A DNA stretch of 64,000 nt from Pseudomonas sp. PSB18. GTDB lineage: Bacteria > Pseudomonadota > Gammaproteobacteria > Pseudomonadales > Pseudomonadaceae. Location: the NCBI RefSeq assembly GCF_014596565.1, contig NZ_NOIN01000015.1, positions 62,001 through 126,000 of the forward strand, read 5' to 3'. This document shows, one piece after another, positions 18,167 to 26,991 of this stretch. The notes under the pieces were generated by a model. It did no database searches and was not told where the DNA came from. It saw nothing but the letters and a program-made list of their open reading frames with translations. How positions within the stretch are numbered: the first letter of the stretch is position 1; every line of letters starts with the position of its first letter. The position numbers and the translations under genes are program-made.

Positions 18167-18197
18167 ACCGCTTCACCCCGAGGCCGCATCCTCGGAT

Positions 18198-18230
18198 AAA
18201 CGCCCCGACTGGTTCGGGGCGTTTATTTTT
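18198..18230 (+). terminator. Rho-independent terminator after the DUF1329 gene
   Basis: AAACGCCCCGA and its complement TTCGGGGCGTTT form a GC-rich stem with a short loop, followed by ATTTTT. Confidence 0.92.
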
Positions 18231-18247
18231 CAGGTTTAAACACAGGA

Positions 18248-18382
18248 TTGTGGCGAGGGGATTTATCCCCGCTGGGGTGCGAAGCAGCCCTAAAGCCAGT
18301 CACCTTGGTGAATCAGAAAGAACAACTTTTTTCTTTTTGGGGCTGCTTCGCACCCCAGCGGGGATAAATCCCCTCGCCACAG
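18248..18382. repeat. REP pair (type B)
   Basis: Inverted copies of TGTGGCGAGGGGATTTATCC followed by CCGCTGGGGTGCGAAGCAGC at one end and its complement at the other, with a divergent middle. It lies between the terminator and the LuxR gene promoter. Confidence 0.9.
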
Positions 18383-18496
18383 TTGAGTTGTAGTCTTTTT
18401 GTAGCCATTTGTAGCACTCCCTTCAATACCTCTTCGTTTACAGCTAGGCTGCGGACATCTGCAACGCCGTCACCTGCATTTAAACAAGAGCCGGCC

Positions 18497-21232
18497 ATGA
18501 CCGATCTGTCTTCACTTCCGGATTCTGCCCGCGCAGCCATCGCGGTACAGGACGGGCGCTTCTACCGACCGCCTCTGCCCGATGGGCACGTCGTGCGGCC
18601 GCGGTTGTGCGAGCGTTTGAGTGCGGGGCTCGGCGGCCGATTGCTGTTGGTCAGTGCGCCGGCGGGGTTCGGCAAAAGCTCCCTCGCGGTGGAGTTCTGC
18701 CAGAGCCTGCCGGTTCATTGGCAAAGCCTCTGGTTGGGGCTCAACGCCAGGGACAATGATCCGGGACGTTTTCTGGAGCGGTTGCTCGAAGGGCTCCAGG
18801 CGCTCTTTCCACAGTTGGGCGGCCGGGCGGCGGGGCTGCTGAAAATGCGTCAGCGCCACCAGCCCTTCGCGTTCGAAGAATGGCTCGACGGCCTGCTGGA
18901 TGAGTTGACCAGTCACCTGACGCTCCGCAATCCCTTGCTGTTGGTGCTCGACGATTACCACCTGGCTCAAGGTCCGGTACTGGACCGTTGCCTGCAGTTT
19001 TTCCTCAATCACCTGCCCGACGGCTTGCTGGTACTGGTCACCAGCCGCCAGCGACCGAACTGGCATCTGGCGCGCCTGCGCCTGTCGCGGCAGTTGCTCG
19101 AGCTGAACGAACAGGACCTGCGCCTGACCCATGGCGAAGCCCTGACACTGCTCGAACATCACAGCAGCTCATTGCGCGGTGAAGCGTTGGAAAACCTCAT
19201 CCAGCGCAGCGAAGGCTGGGTGGCCGGGCTGCGTTTCTGGCTGCTGGCCGCCTCCGAAGCCGGCTCCGAGGGCCGGCTGCCCCAGGCGTTGCACGGTGGG
19301 GAAGGGCTGATCCGCGATTATCTGCTTGAAGAAGTCATCGACTGCCTGCCCGCCGAGGTGCAGGCGTTTCTCTACGACACCGCGCCACAGGATCGCTTTT
19401 GCAGCGAACTGTGCGATGCGGTGCGCGAAGCCCATGACAGCGCCGAGATCCTGCGATACCTGGCGGCCCATCAGGTATTCCTGGTGCCTCTGGACGAACA
19501 CGGTCACTGGTATCGCTATCACCACCTGTTCTCCGATCTGCTGCGCAGCCGCCCCAGCGCGCCGGCCATGGTGCCGGCCGCGACCCTGCACTTGCGCGCC
19601 TGTCGCTGGTTCAACGCCCAGGGCTTGATCGACGAAGCCGTGGAGCAGGCGTTGCGGGCCGGGCACCTGGATGTGGCGGCGAACCTGGTGCAGACCCTCT
19701 CGGAGGAGCAACTGCTGGCCGAACAGAACGTCGGCATGTTGTTGCGCTGGAAGATGGATTTGCCCGACAGCCTGCTCATCAGTACCCCGAGACTGATCGT
19801 GCTCTACAGCTGGGCGTTGGGACTGGCCTGTCAGCTGGACGCCGCCGAAGAGCTGGCCGCCCACCTGAGCCGTTTTCTGCCGGCCCCGTCGGCCACCGCG
19901 CAAAAGTCCATGCTCGCTCAATGGTTGGCCCTGAGCGGGATCGTCGCCCGTGGCCGTGGGGATCGTGAAGCCACGGTGCGTTATTGCACCGAAGCCCTGG
20001 AGAGCCTGCCGCAAAAACGCTACGGCCAACGCCTGATGTGCTTGTCCACGTTGTCGAACCTGGCGATTGCCGACGGTGACCTGTGGCGGGCCCGTGGTCT
20101 GAATCGCGACTCCCTGGAACTGGCACAGCGGGTCGGCAACCCCTTGTTCGAGGCGTTGGCCCACTACGATCGCGCCCGGGTCCTGCAGGCGCGGGGAGAG
20201 ATCCTGCGGGCGCTGGATGAAGTGCGCCAGGGTCTGCAACGTTTGCACAAACTCTCGCCCCAACGGCTTTATGCGGTACGGGCGCGATTGATCCTGTACG
20301 AGGGGTTCCTGCTGACCTTGCGCATGCAGCCCCAGGCCGGACTGGCGCGGTTGCAGGCCGGTCTTACCGAAGCACGGGCCTGCCGCGACATCAGCGTGCT
20401 ACTCGGTCATTGCGTGATCGCCCGTATCGAAGGCAACAATGGCGAGTTCGCCAGGGCCTTTGCCGAACTGGCCGAAGCGGAGCGCCTGATGCATATCTGG
20501 GATGTTCCGCCGATCTACTACCTGGCGATGATCACCCTGGTCAAATGCGAGCTCTGGCTGGCCCAGGGTCGCACCGAGCTGGCCGAAGCCTGGCTGGCGC
20601 GGCTGGGGCGCACCTACACCGGCGAACAGGCCGCCGCGCCGCCAGAGTTCCACCCGCAACTGCCGCTGCATGTCGAACTGCAGCAGGCGCTGCTGGAATC
20701 TATCCGGGGCCAGCCGATGCTGGCGGAAGGGCGGCTCAACGCTTTGCTTGAACACGGCCAGCAAACCGGCCGGCAGATGCTCAGCGTGATGGCGCTCAAC
20801 CAGAAAGTCGCCTTGTTGCTGAGTATTGGCCGCGAGCCGGCGGCCCGCAGCACCCTGCTCCAGGCTTTTGAAGCCGCCGCCGGCGGTGTGCTGCAACCGT
20901 TCGAATGGCTGCTGGGCGACGAGCATCGTGAATGGCTGCGCGAGCAACTGCTGCACGCACCCTCCAGCCCCTTGTGCCAGAATCTGCTCGAACGCCTGCC
21001 GACGTCGACACAACCGGCCGACTCCCCGGCACCTGTCGAAAGCCTCAGCAGCCGCGAACGGGCGGTACTGCAACTGATTGCCCAGGGCTGTTCCAACCAG
21101 GAAATCAGCGAGCAGCTGTTCATTTCGTTGCACACCGTCAAGACCCATGCCAGTCATATCAACAGCAAGCTGGGCGTGGAGCGCCGTACCCAGGCCGTGG
21201 CGAGGGCCAAGGAGCTGGGGTTGTTGGGCTGA
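18497..21232 (+). CDS. MalT-type LuxR family transcriptional activator, 911 aa
   Basis: Large ATP-dependent activator of the LAL/MalT class. The Walker A motif SAPAGFGKSS lies near residues 51-60, with LLLVLDDYHL as Walker B near 150. A long helical-repeat region (about 400-830) of the TPR-like type senses the inducer, and the C-terminal LuxR helix-turn-helix (about 846-911) reads LSSRERAVLQLIAQGCSNQE then LFISLHTVKTHASHINSKLG. The ATG at 18497 was chosen over the open frame upstream because the promoter and REP lie there. It is placed straight after the ligase/DUF1302/DUF1329 genes and probably activates them; the inducer is unknown. Confidence 0.92.
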   Translation: MTDLSSLPDSARAAIAVQDGRFYRPPLPDGHVVRPRLCERLSAGLGGRLLLVSAPAGFGKSSLAVEFCQSLPVHWQSLWLGLNARDNDPGRFLERLLEGLQALFPQLGGRAAGLLKMRQRHQPFAFEEWLDGLLDELTSHLTLRNPLLLVLDDYHLAQGPVLDRCLQFFLNHLPDGLLVLVTSRQRPNWHLARLRLSRQLLELNEQDLRLTHGEALTLLEHHSSSLRGEALENLIQRSEGWVAGLRFWLLAASEAGSEGRLPQALHGGEGLIRDYLLEEVIDCLPAEVQAFLYDTAPQDRFCSELCDAVREAHDSAEILRYLAAHQVFLVPLDEHGHWYRYHHLFSDLLRSRPSAPAMVPAATLHLRACRWFNAQGLIDEAVEQALRAGHLDVAANLVQTLSEEQLLAEQNVGMLLRWKMDLPDSLLISTPRLIVLYSWALGLACQLDAAEELAAHLSRFLPAPSATAQKSMLAQWLALSGIVARGRGDREATVRYCTEALESLPQKRYGQRLMCLSTLSNLAIADGDLWRARGLNRDSLELAQRVGNPLFEALAHYDRARVLQARGEILRALDEVRQGLQRLHKLSPQRLYAVRARLILYEGFLLTLRMQPQAGLARLQAGLTEARACRDISVLLGHCVIARIEGNNGEFARAFAELAEAERLMHIWDVPPIYYLAMITLVKCELWLAQGRTELAEAWLARLGRTYTGEQAAAPPEFHPQLPLHVELQQALLESIRGQPMLAEGRLNALLEHGQQTGRQMLSVMALNQKVALLLSIGREPAARSTLLQAFEAAAGGVLQPFEWLLGDEHREWLREQLLHAPSSPLCQNLLERLPTSTQPADSPAPVESLSSRERAVLQLIAQGCSNQEISEQLFISLHTVKTHASHINSKLGVERRTQAVARAKELGLLG

Positions 21233-21285
21233 ACCCAGCTCCGCGAGAACCCGCCACAAAAGTCAGTCAGTAAAGGAATGACTCG

Positions 21286-21786
21286 ATGTTACCCCGGTAC
21301 AAAACCATCCAATCCCCGGTCGGCCAACTGATCCTCGTCGCCCGAGGTGCGAGACTGGCCGCCATCCTGTGGGAAAACGAGCGACTCAATCGCGTGCGCC
21401 TGGGCCCCTTGGAAGAAGACATCCATCACCCGCTGCTCAAGGAAACCGAGCGCCAACTGATGGAGTATTTCGCCGGTCAGCGGCGCCGCTTCGAGCTGGA
21501 GCTGGACTTTGTCGGCACTGATTTCCAGAAGCGGGTCTGGCAGGCGCTGCTGACCATTCCCTTCGGCGAGACCCGCAGTTACCGCGACATCGCCATCCAG
21601 ATCGGTCAGCCGACTGCTGTTCGGGCGGTGGGCGCAGCCAACGGCCGGAACCCTATTTCGATCATCGCCCCCTGCCACCGCGTCATCGGCACCTCCGGCA
21701 GCCTCACCGGCTTCGCCGGCGGACTCGCAGCCAAGCAATTGCTGCTCAGCCTCGAAGGCCAGCAGAGCCTTCAATTGGCGTTCTGA
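21286..21786 (+). CDS. ogt: Methylated-DNA-protein-cysteine methyltransferase, 166 aa
   Basis: Suicide DNA-repair enzyme that moves the alkyl group from O6-alkylguanine or O4-alkylthymine to its own cysteine. The active site IIAPCHRVIG is intact with Cys130. The helix-turn-helix before it (FGETRSYRDIAIQIG) and the AVRAVGAANGRNP strand with the arginine finger are present. There is an Ogt-sized N-terminal domain and no Ada transcription-factor part. The start ATG follows AAGGAATGACTCG. It ends at a two-way terminator shared with zapG. Confidence 0.92.
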   Translation: MLPRYKTIQSPVGQLILVARGARLAAILWENERLNRVRLGPLEEDIHHPLLKETERQLMEYFAGQRRRFELELDFVGTDFQKRVWQALLTIPFGETRSYRDIAIQIGQPTAVRAVGAANGRNPISIIAPCHRVIGTSGSLTGFAGGLAAKQLLLSLEGQQSLQLAF

Positions 21787-21828
21787 TCTCAGCGGACTGG
21801 CCTCACCGATGGAAAACCTGCGCCCATG

Positions 21829-21868
21829 AAAAAAGCCCGCCCGATCACAGGATCGGGCGGGCTTTTGG
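21829..21868. terminator. Bidirectional terminator between ogt and zapG
   Basis: AAAAAAGCCCGCCCGATC and GATCGGGCGGGCTTTT form a long GC stem with A and T runs on both sides, suiting both converging genes. Confidence 0.93.
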
Positions 21869-21881
21869 TGTTGCTTGCAGC

Positions 21882-22316
21882 TTACTTCTTCAAACCGTAA
21901 TGCTCATCGAGCATGCCGGGCGAATTCGGTGCCTTGGGTGCGTAGTCCCGAGGTGGCTCCTGATCCCTTGGTGGAGTCAGGCGTTCCCGTGGTGCCTGCG
22001 CCGAGTCGGCGTGCAGGGCGGCCAGCAGGCGCTGGCGAGTCTGTTCGTCCAGGGCCAGGCGGTTGGCGCCTTCGGACAAATGATCCTGAACATCCTGGTA
22101 GCTCTGGGTCAGTTTCTTCACCAGAGAGGCGGTGGCGTTGAAGTGGGTCACCACTTCATTCTGATAACTGTCGAAACGTTCCTGAATGTCGTCCAGCTGA
22201 CGTTGCGTGCTGTTGGGCACTGCGTTGGGCAGCAGTCGGGCAAGCAGGAATCCAATGGCGACACCGGCAACCAGGGCAAGAGTCGGCAACAACCAAACTA
22301 AGAGCGAGTGTTCCAC
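21882..22316 (-). CDS. zapG: YhcB/ZapG family division-associated membrane protein (DUF1043), 144 aa
   Basis: Small inner-membrane protein linked in E. coli to cell division and envelope growth. A single N-terminal membrane segment (residues about 6-27, LLPTLALVAGVAIGFLLARL) is followed by a long coiled coil (STQRQLDDIQERFDSYQNEV to about 95) and a disordered, proline-rich tail (TPPRDQEPPRDYAPKAPNSP). This is the standard YhcB layout, and the length is normal. It is divergent from the alpha/beta hydrolase gene. The family name is sound; the division role is carried over from E. coli. Confidence 0.88.
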   Translation of the reverse strand: MEHSLLVWLLPTLALVAGVAIGFLLARLLPNAVPNSTQRQLDDIQERFDSYQNEVVTHFNATASLVKKLTQSYQDVQDHLSEGANRLALDEQTRQRLLAALHADSAQAPRERLTPPRDQEPPRDYAPKAPNSPGMLDEHYGLKK

Positions 22317-22464
22317 GAGTCCTTCCTCTATAAACGGCTTTGCTTTACGTTAACGGCTCGGACCTGCGCTGTATACCGCGAAGAACATCGCAATCATGCC
22401 AGGCACAGACTTTTAGCTAGACGAGTCGACCCTATTCGGGGTCACGGAGTTCTTTCCCTTGCTT

Positions 22465-23094
22465 ATGCGCGAAACCCCTGTAGTCATCGAAGGCCCGGTG
22501 GGCCAACTGGAAGCCTTGTACCTGGACAGCGAGGCGCCCCGTGGCCTGGCGCTGATCTGCCATCCTAATCCGGTGCAGGGCGGAACCATGCTCAACAAAG
22601 TGGTCTCGACCCTGCAACGCACTGCCCGGGACGCTGGCCTGGTCACATTGCGTTTCAATTATCGCGGTGTCGGCGCCAGTGCCGGCAGCCATGACATGGG
22701 CACCGGTGAAGTGGACGACGCCGAGGCCGCCGCTGCTTGGCTGCGGGAAAAACATCCGCAACTGCCCTTGAGCCTCTTCGGTTTTTCCTTCGGCGGCTTC
22801 GTCGCTGCCAGCCTGGGTGGACGGCTCGAGGCCCAGGGGCAATCGCTCAAGCACCTGTTCATGGTGGCCCCAGCGGTGATGCGCCTGGACGAGCAGTCGC
22901 CTTTGGCGAAGAGCGGCGAGTTGACGGTGATCCAGCCGGAAAATGATGAAGTCGTCGATCCCCAACTGGTCTACGATTGGTCCGACGCGCTCCAACGCCC
23001 CCATGAGCTACTGAAAGTGGCAGAATGCGGGCACTTTTTTCATGGCAAGCTGACCGATCTGAAGGATCTGCTCCTGCCGCGCCTTTCGAATTGA
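22465..23094 (+). CDS. Alpha/beta hydrolase, 209 aa
   Basis: Soluble hydrolase of unknown substrate. The nucleophile elbow GFSFGG puts Ser at residue 108. The oxyanion region ICHPNPVQGGTMLNKVV and LRFNYRGVGASAG mark the widespread small serine hydrolase family related to YfhR-like proteins. The acid is probably in PENDEVVDPQ and the base is the His in ECGHFFHGKL. The ATG at 22465 lacks a well-spaced Shine-Dalgarno; a GGAG lies 9 bases before an in-frame TTG at 22459, so translation may begin two codons earlier. It sits 24 bp upstream of trpS on the same strand. Confidence 0.85.
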   Translation: MRETPVVIEGPVGQLEALYLDSEAPRGLALICHPNPVQGGTMLNKVVSTLQRTARDAGLVTLRFNYRGVGASAGSHDMGTGEVDDAEAAAAWLREKHPQLPLSLFGFSFGGFVAASLGGRLEAQGQSLKHLFMVAPAVMRLDEQSPLAKSGELTVIQPENDEVVDPQLVYDWSDALQRPHELLKVAECGHFFHGKLTDLKDLLLPRLSN

Positions 23095-23118
23095 CTGCAG
23101 TCTGACAAGCGATAATTC

Positions 23119-24474
23119 ATGACGACTCGTACCCGTATCCTGACCGGCATCACCACCACCGGCACCCCGCATCTGGGCAACTACGCTGGCGCCATCCGCC
23201 CGGCGATTCTCGCCAGCCGCGACAGCAATGCCGATTCGTTCTACTTCCTGGCCGACTACCACGCCCTGATCAAATGCGATGACCCGCTGCGCATCCAGCG
23301 CTCGCGCCTGGAAATCGCCGCGACCTGGCTGGCCGGCGGCCTGGATGTGAATCGCGTGACCTTTTATCGCCAGTCCGATATCCCCGAGATCCCGGAACTG
23401 ACCTGGCTGCTGACCTGTGTCGCCGCCAAGGGCCTGCTCAATCGCGCCCATGCCTACAAGGCCTCGGTGGACAAGAATGTCGAGACCGGCGAAGACCCGG
23501 ACGCCGGCATCACCATGGGCCTGTACAGCTACCCGGTACTGATGGCCGCTGACATTCTGATGTTCAACGCTCACAAGGTGCCGGTCGGCCGCGACCAGAT
23601 CCAGCACGTGGAGATGGCTCGGGACATCGGCCAGCGCTTCAACCACCTGTTTGGCCAGGGCAAGGAATTTTTCACCATGCCCGAGGCGCTGATCGAAGAG
23701 AGCGTCGCCACGCTGCCAGGGCTCGATGGTCGCAAGATGTCCAAGAGCTACGACAACACCATCCCGTTGTTCAGCAGCGCCAAGGAGATGAAGGACGCGA
23801 TCTCGCGGATCGTCACCGACTCCCGTGCACCGGGCGAAGCGAAGGATCCGGACAACTCGCACCTGTTCACGCTGTTCCAGGCCTTCGCCACCCCGGCCCA
23901 GTCAGCCGAGTTCCGCAGCGAGCTGTTGCAAGGCCTGGGTTGGGGCGAAGCGAAGAATCGTCTGTTCCAGTTGCTCGACAGCGAACTGGGTGAATCCCGC
24001 GAGCGTTATCACCAGTTGATCGAACGCCCGGCGGACCTTGAAGACATCCTGCAACTGGGCGCGAAAAAAGCCCGGGCCGTGGCCACGCCGTTCCTTAACG
24101 AACTGCGTGAAGCCGTTGGCCTGCGTTCGTTCGTCAGCCAGGTCCAAGTGGCGGCCAACACGAAGAAAAAAGCCACCAAGGCGGCACGCTTCGTCAGCTT
24201 TCGCGAAGACGACGGCAGTTTCCGCTTCCGCTTGCTGGCCGCCGACGGCGAACAACTGTTGCTGTCTCGCCATTTTGCCGATGGCAAGACCGCGGGCCAG
24301 GTGACCAAGCAACTGCAAGCCGGCCAGCCACTGGACGTGCGCAATGAAGCGGCGGGTTTCAGCGTCTGGCTCGAAGGTGAGTGCGTGGCGGACAGCCCGG
24401 CTTTTGCCGACGATGCTGCGCGGGATGCGGCTATCGATGCGCTGCGCGTCGCGCTGACGCCCGTGCAGGATTGA
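23119..24474 (+). CDS. trpS: Tryptophan-tRNA ligase, long form, 451 aa
   Basis: Class I aminoacyl-tRNA synthetase charging tRNA-Trp. The HIGH-type motif is TPHLGN at 16-21, and the KMSKS motif appears as GRKMSKSYDN near residues 206-215. The catalytic core ends near residue 335. About 115 extra C-terminal residues follow, with a lysine-rich linker (NTKKKATKAARF) and a small domain (SFREDDGSFRFRLLAADGEQ). E. coli TrpS is about 334 residues, so this is the extended form found in pseudomonads; the role of the extension is not known to me. It ends at a clear terminator. Confidence 0.95.
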   Translation: MTTRTRILTGITTTGTPHLGNYAGAIRPAILASRDSNADSFYFLADYHALIKCDDPLRIQRSRLEIAATWLAGGLDVNRVTFYRQSDIPEIPELTWLLTCVAAKGLLNRAHAYKASVDKNVETGEDPDAGITMGLYSYPVLMAADILMFNAHKVPVGRDQIQHVEMARDIGQRFNHLFGQGKEFFTMPEALIEESVATLPGLDGRKMSKSYDNTIPLFSSAKEMKDAISRIVTDSRAPGEAKDPDNSHLFTLFQAFATPAQSAEFRSELLQGLGWGEAKNRLFQLLDSELGESRERYHQLIERPADLEDILQLGAKKARAVATPFLNELREAVGLRSFVSQVQVAANTKKKATKAARFVSFREDDGSFRFRLLAADGEQLLLSRHFADGKTAGQVTKQLQAGQPLDVRNEAAGFSVWLEGECVADSPAFADDAARDAAIDALRVALTPVQD

Positions 24475-24526
24475 TCCAAAGCATCATCCGACCATCGGCC
24501 CTGAATAAGGGCCGATTGCCATTCTT

Positions 24527-24558
24527 ACGGGCCGTCGCTACAGTGACGGCCCGTTTTT
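24527..24558 (+). terminator. Terminator after trpS
   Basis: ACGGGCCGTCG and TGACGGCCCGT pair around a short loop and are followed by TTTTTG. It lies just before zapE. Confidence 0.9.
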
Positions 24559-24576
24559 GTTGCCTTGCTAACGAAT

Positions 24577-25671
24577 ATGACGCCCCTAGAACGATATCAA
24601 GCTGATCTGAAACGCCCGGAGTTCTTCCACGACGCAGCCCAGGAAACGGCGGTGCGGCATTTGCAGCGCCTGTACGACGACCTGATCGCCGCGTCGAACA
24701 ACAAGCCGGGCTTGTTGGGAAAACTGTTCGGCAAGAAGGACCTGGCACCGGTCAAGGGCCTGTACTTCTGGGGTGGCGTGGGCCGTGGCAAGACCTACCT
24801 GGTGGACACCTTCTTCGAGGCGCTGCCGTTCAAGGAAAAGACCCGCACGCACTTCCACCGCTTCATGAAGCGTGTGCACGAAGAGATGAAGACCCTGGGT
24901 GGCGAGAAGAACCCATTGACCATCATCGCCAAGCGTTTCGCCAGTGAAACGCGGGTGATCTGCTTCGATGAATTTTTCGTGTCCGACATCACCGACGCCA
25001 TGATCCTTGGCACCTTGATGGAAGAGCTGTTCAAGAATGGCGTGACCCTGGTCGCCACCTCGAACATCGTGCCGGACGGCTTGTACAAGGACGGCCTGCA
25101 GCGGGCGCGTTTCCTGCCAGCCATCGCGTTGATCAAGGAACACACCGAAATCGTCAACGTCGACAGCGGCGTCGACTATCGCCTGCGCCATCTCGAACAG
25201 GCGGAGCTGTTCCATTTCCCACTGGACGCCGCTGCCGAGGAAAGCCTGCGCAAGAGTTTCCGCGCCTTGACCCCGGAATGCACCCAGGCGGTCGAAAACG
25301 ATGTGCTGATGATCGAGAATCGCGAGATCCGCGCCATCCGCACCTGTGACGATGTGGCCTGGTTCGATTTCCGTGAGCTGTGCGACGGCCCTCGCAGCCA
25401 GAACGACTACATCGAGCTGGGCAAGATTTTCCATGCCGTGCTGCTCAGCGGCGTCGAGCAGATGAGCGTTACCACCGACGACATCGCCCGTCGCTTCATC
25501 AATATGGTGGACGAGTTCTACGACCGTAACGTGAAGCTGATCATCTCGGCCGAAGTCGAACTCAAGGACCTCTACACCGGCGGTCGCCTGACGTTCGAGT
25601 TCCAGCGGACCTTGAGTCGTCTGCTGGAAATGCAGTCCCACGAGTTCCTGTCGCGGGCGCATAAGCCTTAG
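24577..25671 (+). CDS. zapE: Cell division protein ZapE (AFG1-like ATPase), 364 aa
   Basis: AAA-type ATPase that in E. coli acts at the Z-ring during constriction. Walker A is GGVGRGKT (66-73), and Walker B is VICFDEFFV (about 128-136). The sensor region TLVATSNIVPDGLY follows, and the ending LSRLLEMQSHEF is typical. The ATG at 24577 (MTPLERYQADL) is preferred over an upstream in-frame codon at 24565 because relatives start here. It is a single-gene unit between two terminators. Confidence 0.93.
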   Translation: MTPLERYQADLKRPEFFHDAAQETAVRHLQRLYDDLIAASNNKPGLLGKLFGKKDLAPVKGLYFWGGVGRGKTYLVDTFFEALPFKEKTRTHFHRFMKRVHEEMKTLGGEKNPLTIIAKRFASETRVICFDEFFVSDITDAMILGTLMEELFKNGVTLVATSNIVPDGLYKDGLQRARFLPAIALIKEHTEIVNVDSGVDYRLRHLEQAELFHFPLDAAAEESLRKSFRALTPECTQAVENDVLMIENREIRAIRTCDDVAWFDFRELCDGPRSQNDYIELGKIFHAVLLSGVEQMSVTTDDIARRFINMVDEFYDRNVKLIISAEVELKDLYTGGRLTFEFQRTLSRLLEMQSHEFLSRAHKP

Positions 25672-25688
25672 GCTGATTCGGAAAGCAC

Positions 25689-25717
25689 AAAGGGCCTGCG
25701 ATTGCAGGCCTTTTTTA
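25689..25717 (+). terminator. Terminator after zapE
   Basis: AAAGGGCCTGC and GCAGGCCTTT pair with a 4-5 base loop and are followed by a T run. Confidence 0.92.
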
Positions 25718-25737
25718 TGGCTGATCCACCGCATAAC

Positions 25738-25832
25738 CCTGTGGGAGCGAGACTGCTCGCGATGGCGGTGGGTCAGCTTGCTACGATTCTGAATGTGCTG
25801 CCGTCATCGCGAGCAGGCTCGCTCCCACATGG
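25738..25832. repeat. REP pair (type A), arms outward
   Basis: CCTGTGGGAGCGAGACTGCTC (one base off the core) and an inverted exact copy ending GCTCCCACATG flank about 45 bp. It lies between the convergent zapE and the GlxA-type regulator. Confidence 0.9.
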
Positions 25833-25851
25833 GGTAGTGGGCTCCGAAGCC

Positions 25852-26847
25852 TTACGCCGCCTGCTGAAATTGCTGCCGGTACTGGTTCGGCGACAGGTCC
25901 GTGTGCTGCCGGAACAGCCGCGCGAAGAAGCTCGCGTCGTCGTAGCCCACTTCGTAGCTGATGGTCTTGATGCTCTTGCGGCTCCCGGAGAGCAGGCCCT
26001 TGGCGGTTTCGATGCGCAGCCGTTGCAGGTAATGCAGCGGTTTGTCGCCAGTGGCGGTCTGGAAGCGGCGCATGAAATTGCGAATGCTCATGCCGTGTTC
26101 CCGGGCGACGTCTTCGAAACGGAACTTGTCGGCGAAGTGCTCTTCGAGCCAGTGCTGGATCTGCAGGATGATCACGTCCTGATGGAGTTTCTGTCCGCCA
26201 AAACCGATCCTGCCCGGTGAATAGTTGCGCTGCACTTCATACAGGATGTCCCGCGCCACGGCCTGGGCCACGTTGGCGCCGCAGAAGCGTTCGATGAGGT
26301 AGATGTAGAGATCGCACACCGAAGTCGTGCCGCCGGCGCAGAACAGGTTGTCGGCGTCGGTCAGGTGCTTGTCCTGGTTCAGGTGCACCTGGGGAAAGCG
26401 CTCCCTGAAGGCGTTGAAGAAGCGCCAGTAGGTGGTGGCTTCCTTGCCATCGAGCAGCCCGGCTTCGGCAAGCCAGAATACCCCGGTGGCTTCTCCGCAC
26501 AGTACAGCGCCGCGGGCGTGCTGTTCTCGCAGCCAGGGCAGGACCTGGGGATAACGCTGGCAGAGGGTGGCGAAGTCGTCCCAGAACGCCGGCAGGATAA
26601 TCACATCGGTGTTTTCCAGGCCGCCATCCACCGGCATGATCACTTCGCTGAAGCTGTTCACCGGTTTGCCATCAGGGCTGACCAAGCGGATTTCAAACGC
26701 CGGTGTCAGGCCCAGGCCCAGTTGCTTGCCGTAGCGCAGGCTGGCCAGGTGGAAGAAATCCTTGGCCTGCATGAGAGTGAAAGCGAAAACCCGGTCGACT
26801 GCCAGGATGCTGACGCGCCGCAAGGGCGTGGAGGGGTGCATAGACAT
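25852..26847 (-). CDS. GlxA-type transcriptional regulator (DJ-1/PfpI plus AraC domains), 331 aa
   Basis: Two-domain regulator. Residues about 10-190 form a DJ-1/PfpI-like amidotransferase fold (VSILAVDRVFAFTLMQAKDF; nucleophile-elbow position GAVLCGEATGVFWLAEAGLL with a Cys) that probably binds a small metabolite. Residues about 230-328 form the AraC helix-turn-helix pair (FRFEDVAREHGMSIRNFMRR, then IKTISYEVGYDDASFFARLF). It is divergent from an acyl-CoA dehydrogenase gene with 144 bp between them, so it may control that gene. Relatives regulate quaternary amine or amino-acid catabolism, but the inducer here is unknown. Confidence 0.88.
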   Translation of the reverse strand: MSMHPSTPLRRVSILAVDRVFAFTLMQAKDFFHLASLRYGKQLGLGLTPAFEIRLVSPDGKPVNSFSEVIMPVDGGLENTDVIILPAFWDDFATLCQRYPQVLPWLREQHARGAVLCGEATGVFWLAEAGLLDGKEATTYWRFFNAFRERFPQVHLNQDKHLTDADNLFCAGGTTSVCDLYIYLIERFCGANVAQAVARDILYEVQRNYSPGRIGFGGQKLHQDVIILQIQHWLEEHFADKFRFEDVAREHGMSIRNFMRRFQTATGDKPLHYLQRLRIETAKGLLSGSRKSIKTISYEVGYDDASFFARLFRQHTDLSPNQYRQQFQQAA

Positions 26848-26991
26848 AATTTCATCTTGTTTTTATAGGGGAAAGTGGTCACCAGACGGCTGGATCGTCT
26901 TATTTTTTGTCGGATGTGTCCAGTGTCCTATGGTACCTCCCGGGCTTAGGCTCATCGGATGACCCCCTCCAACTCTAACCAAAGGTGCGCC

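Noticed and set aside
21078-21281. 67-codon frame running past the end of the LuxR gene
   Set aside because: Out-of-frame shadow of the helix-turn-helix region with no start signal.
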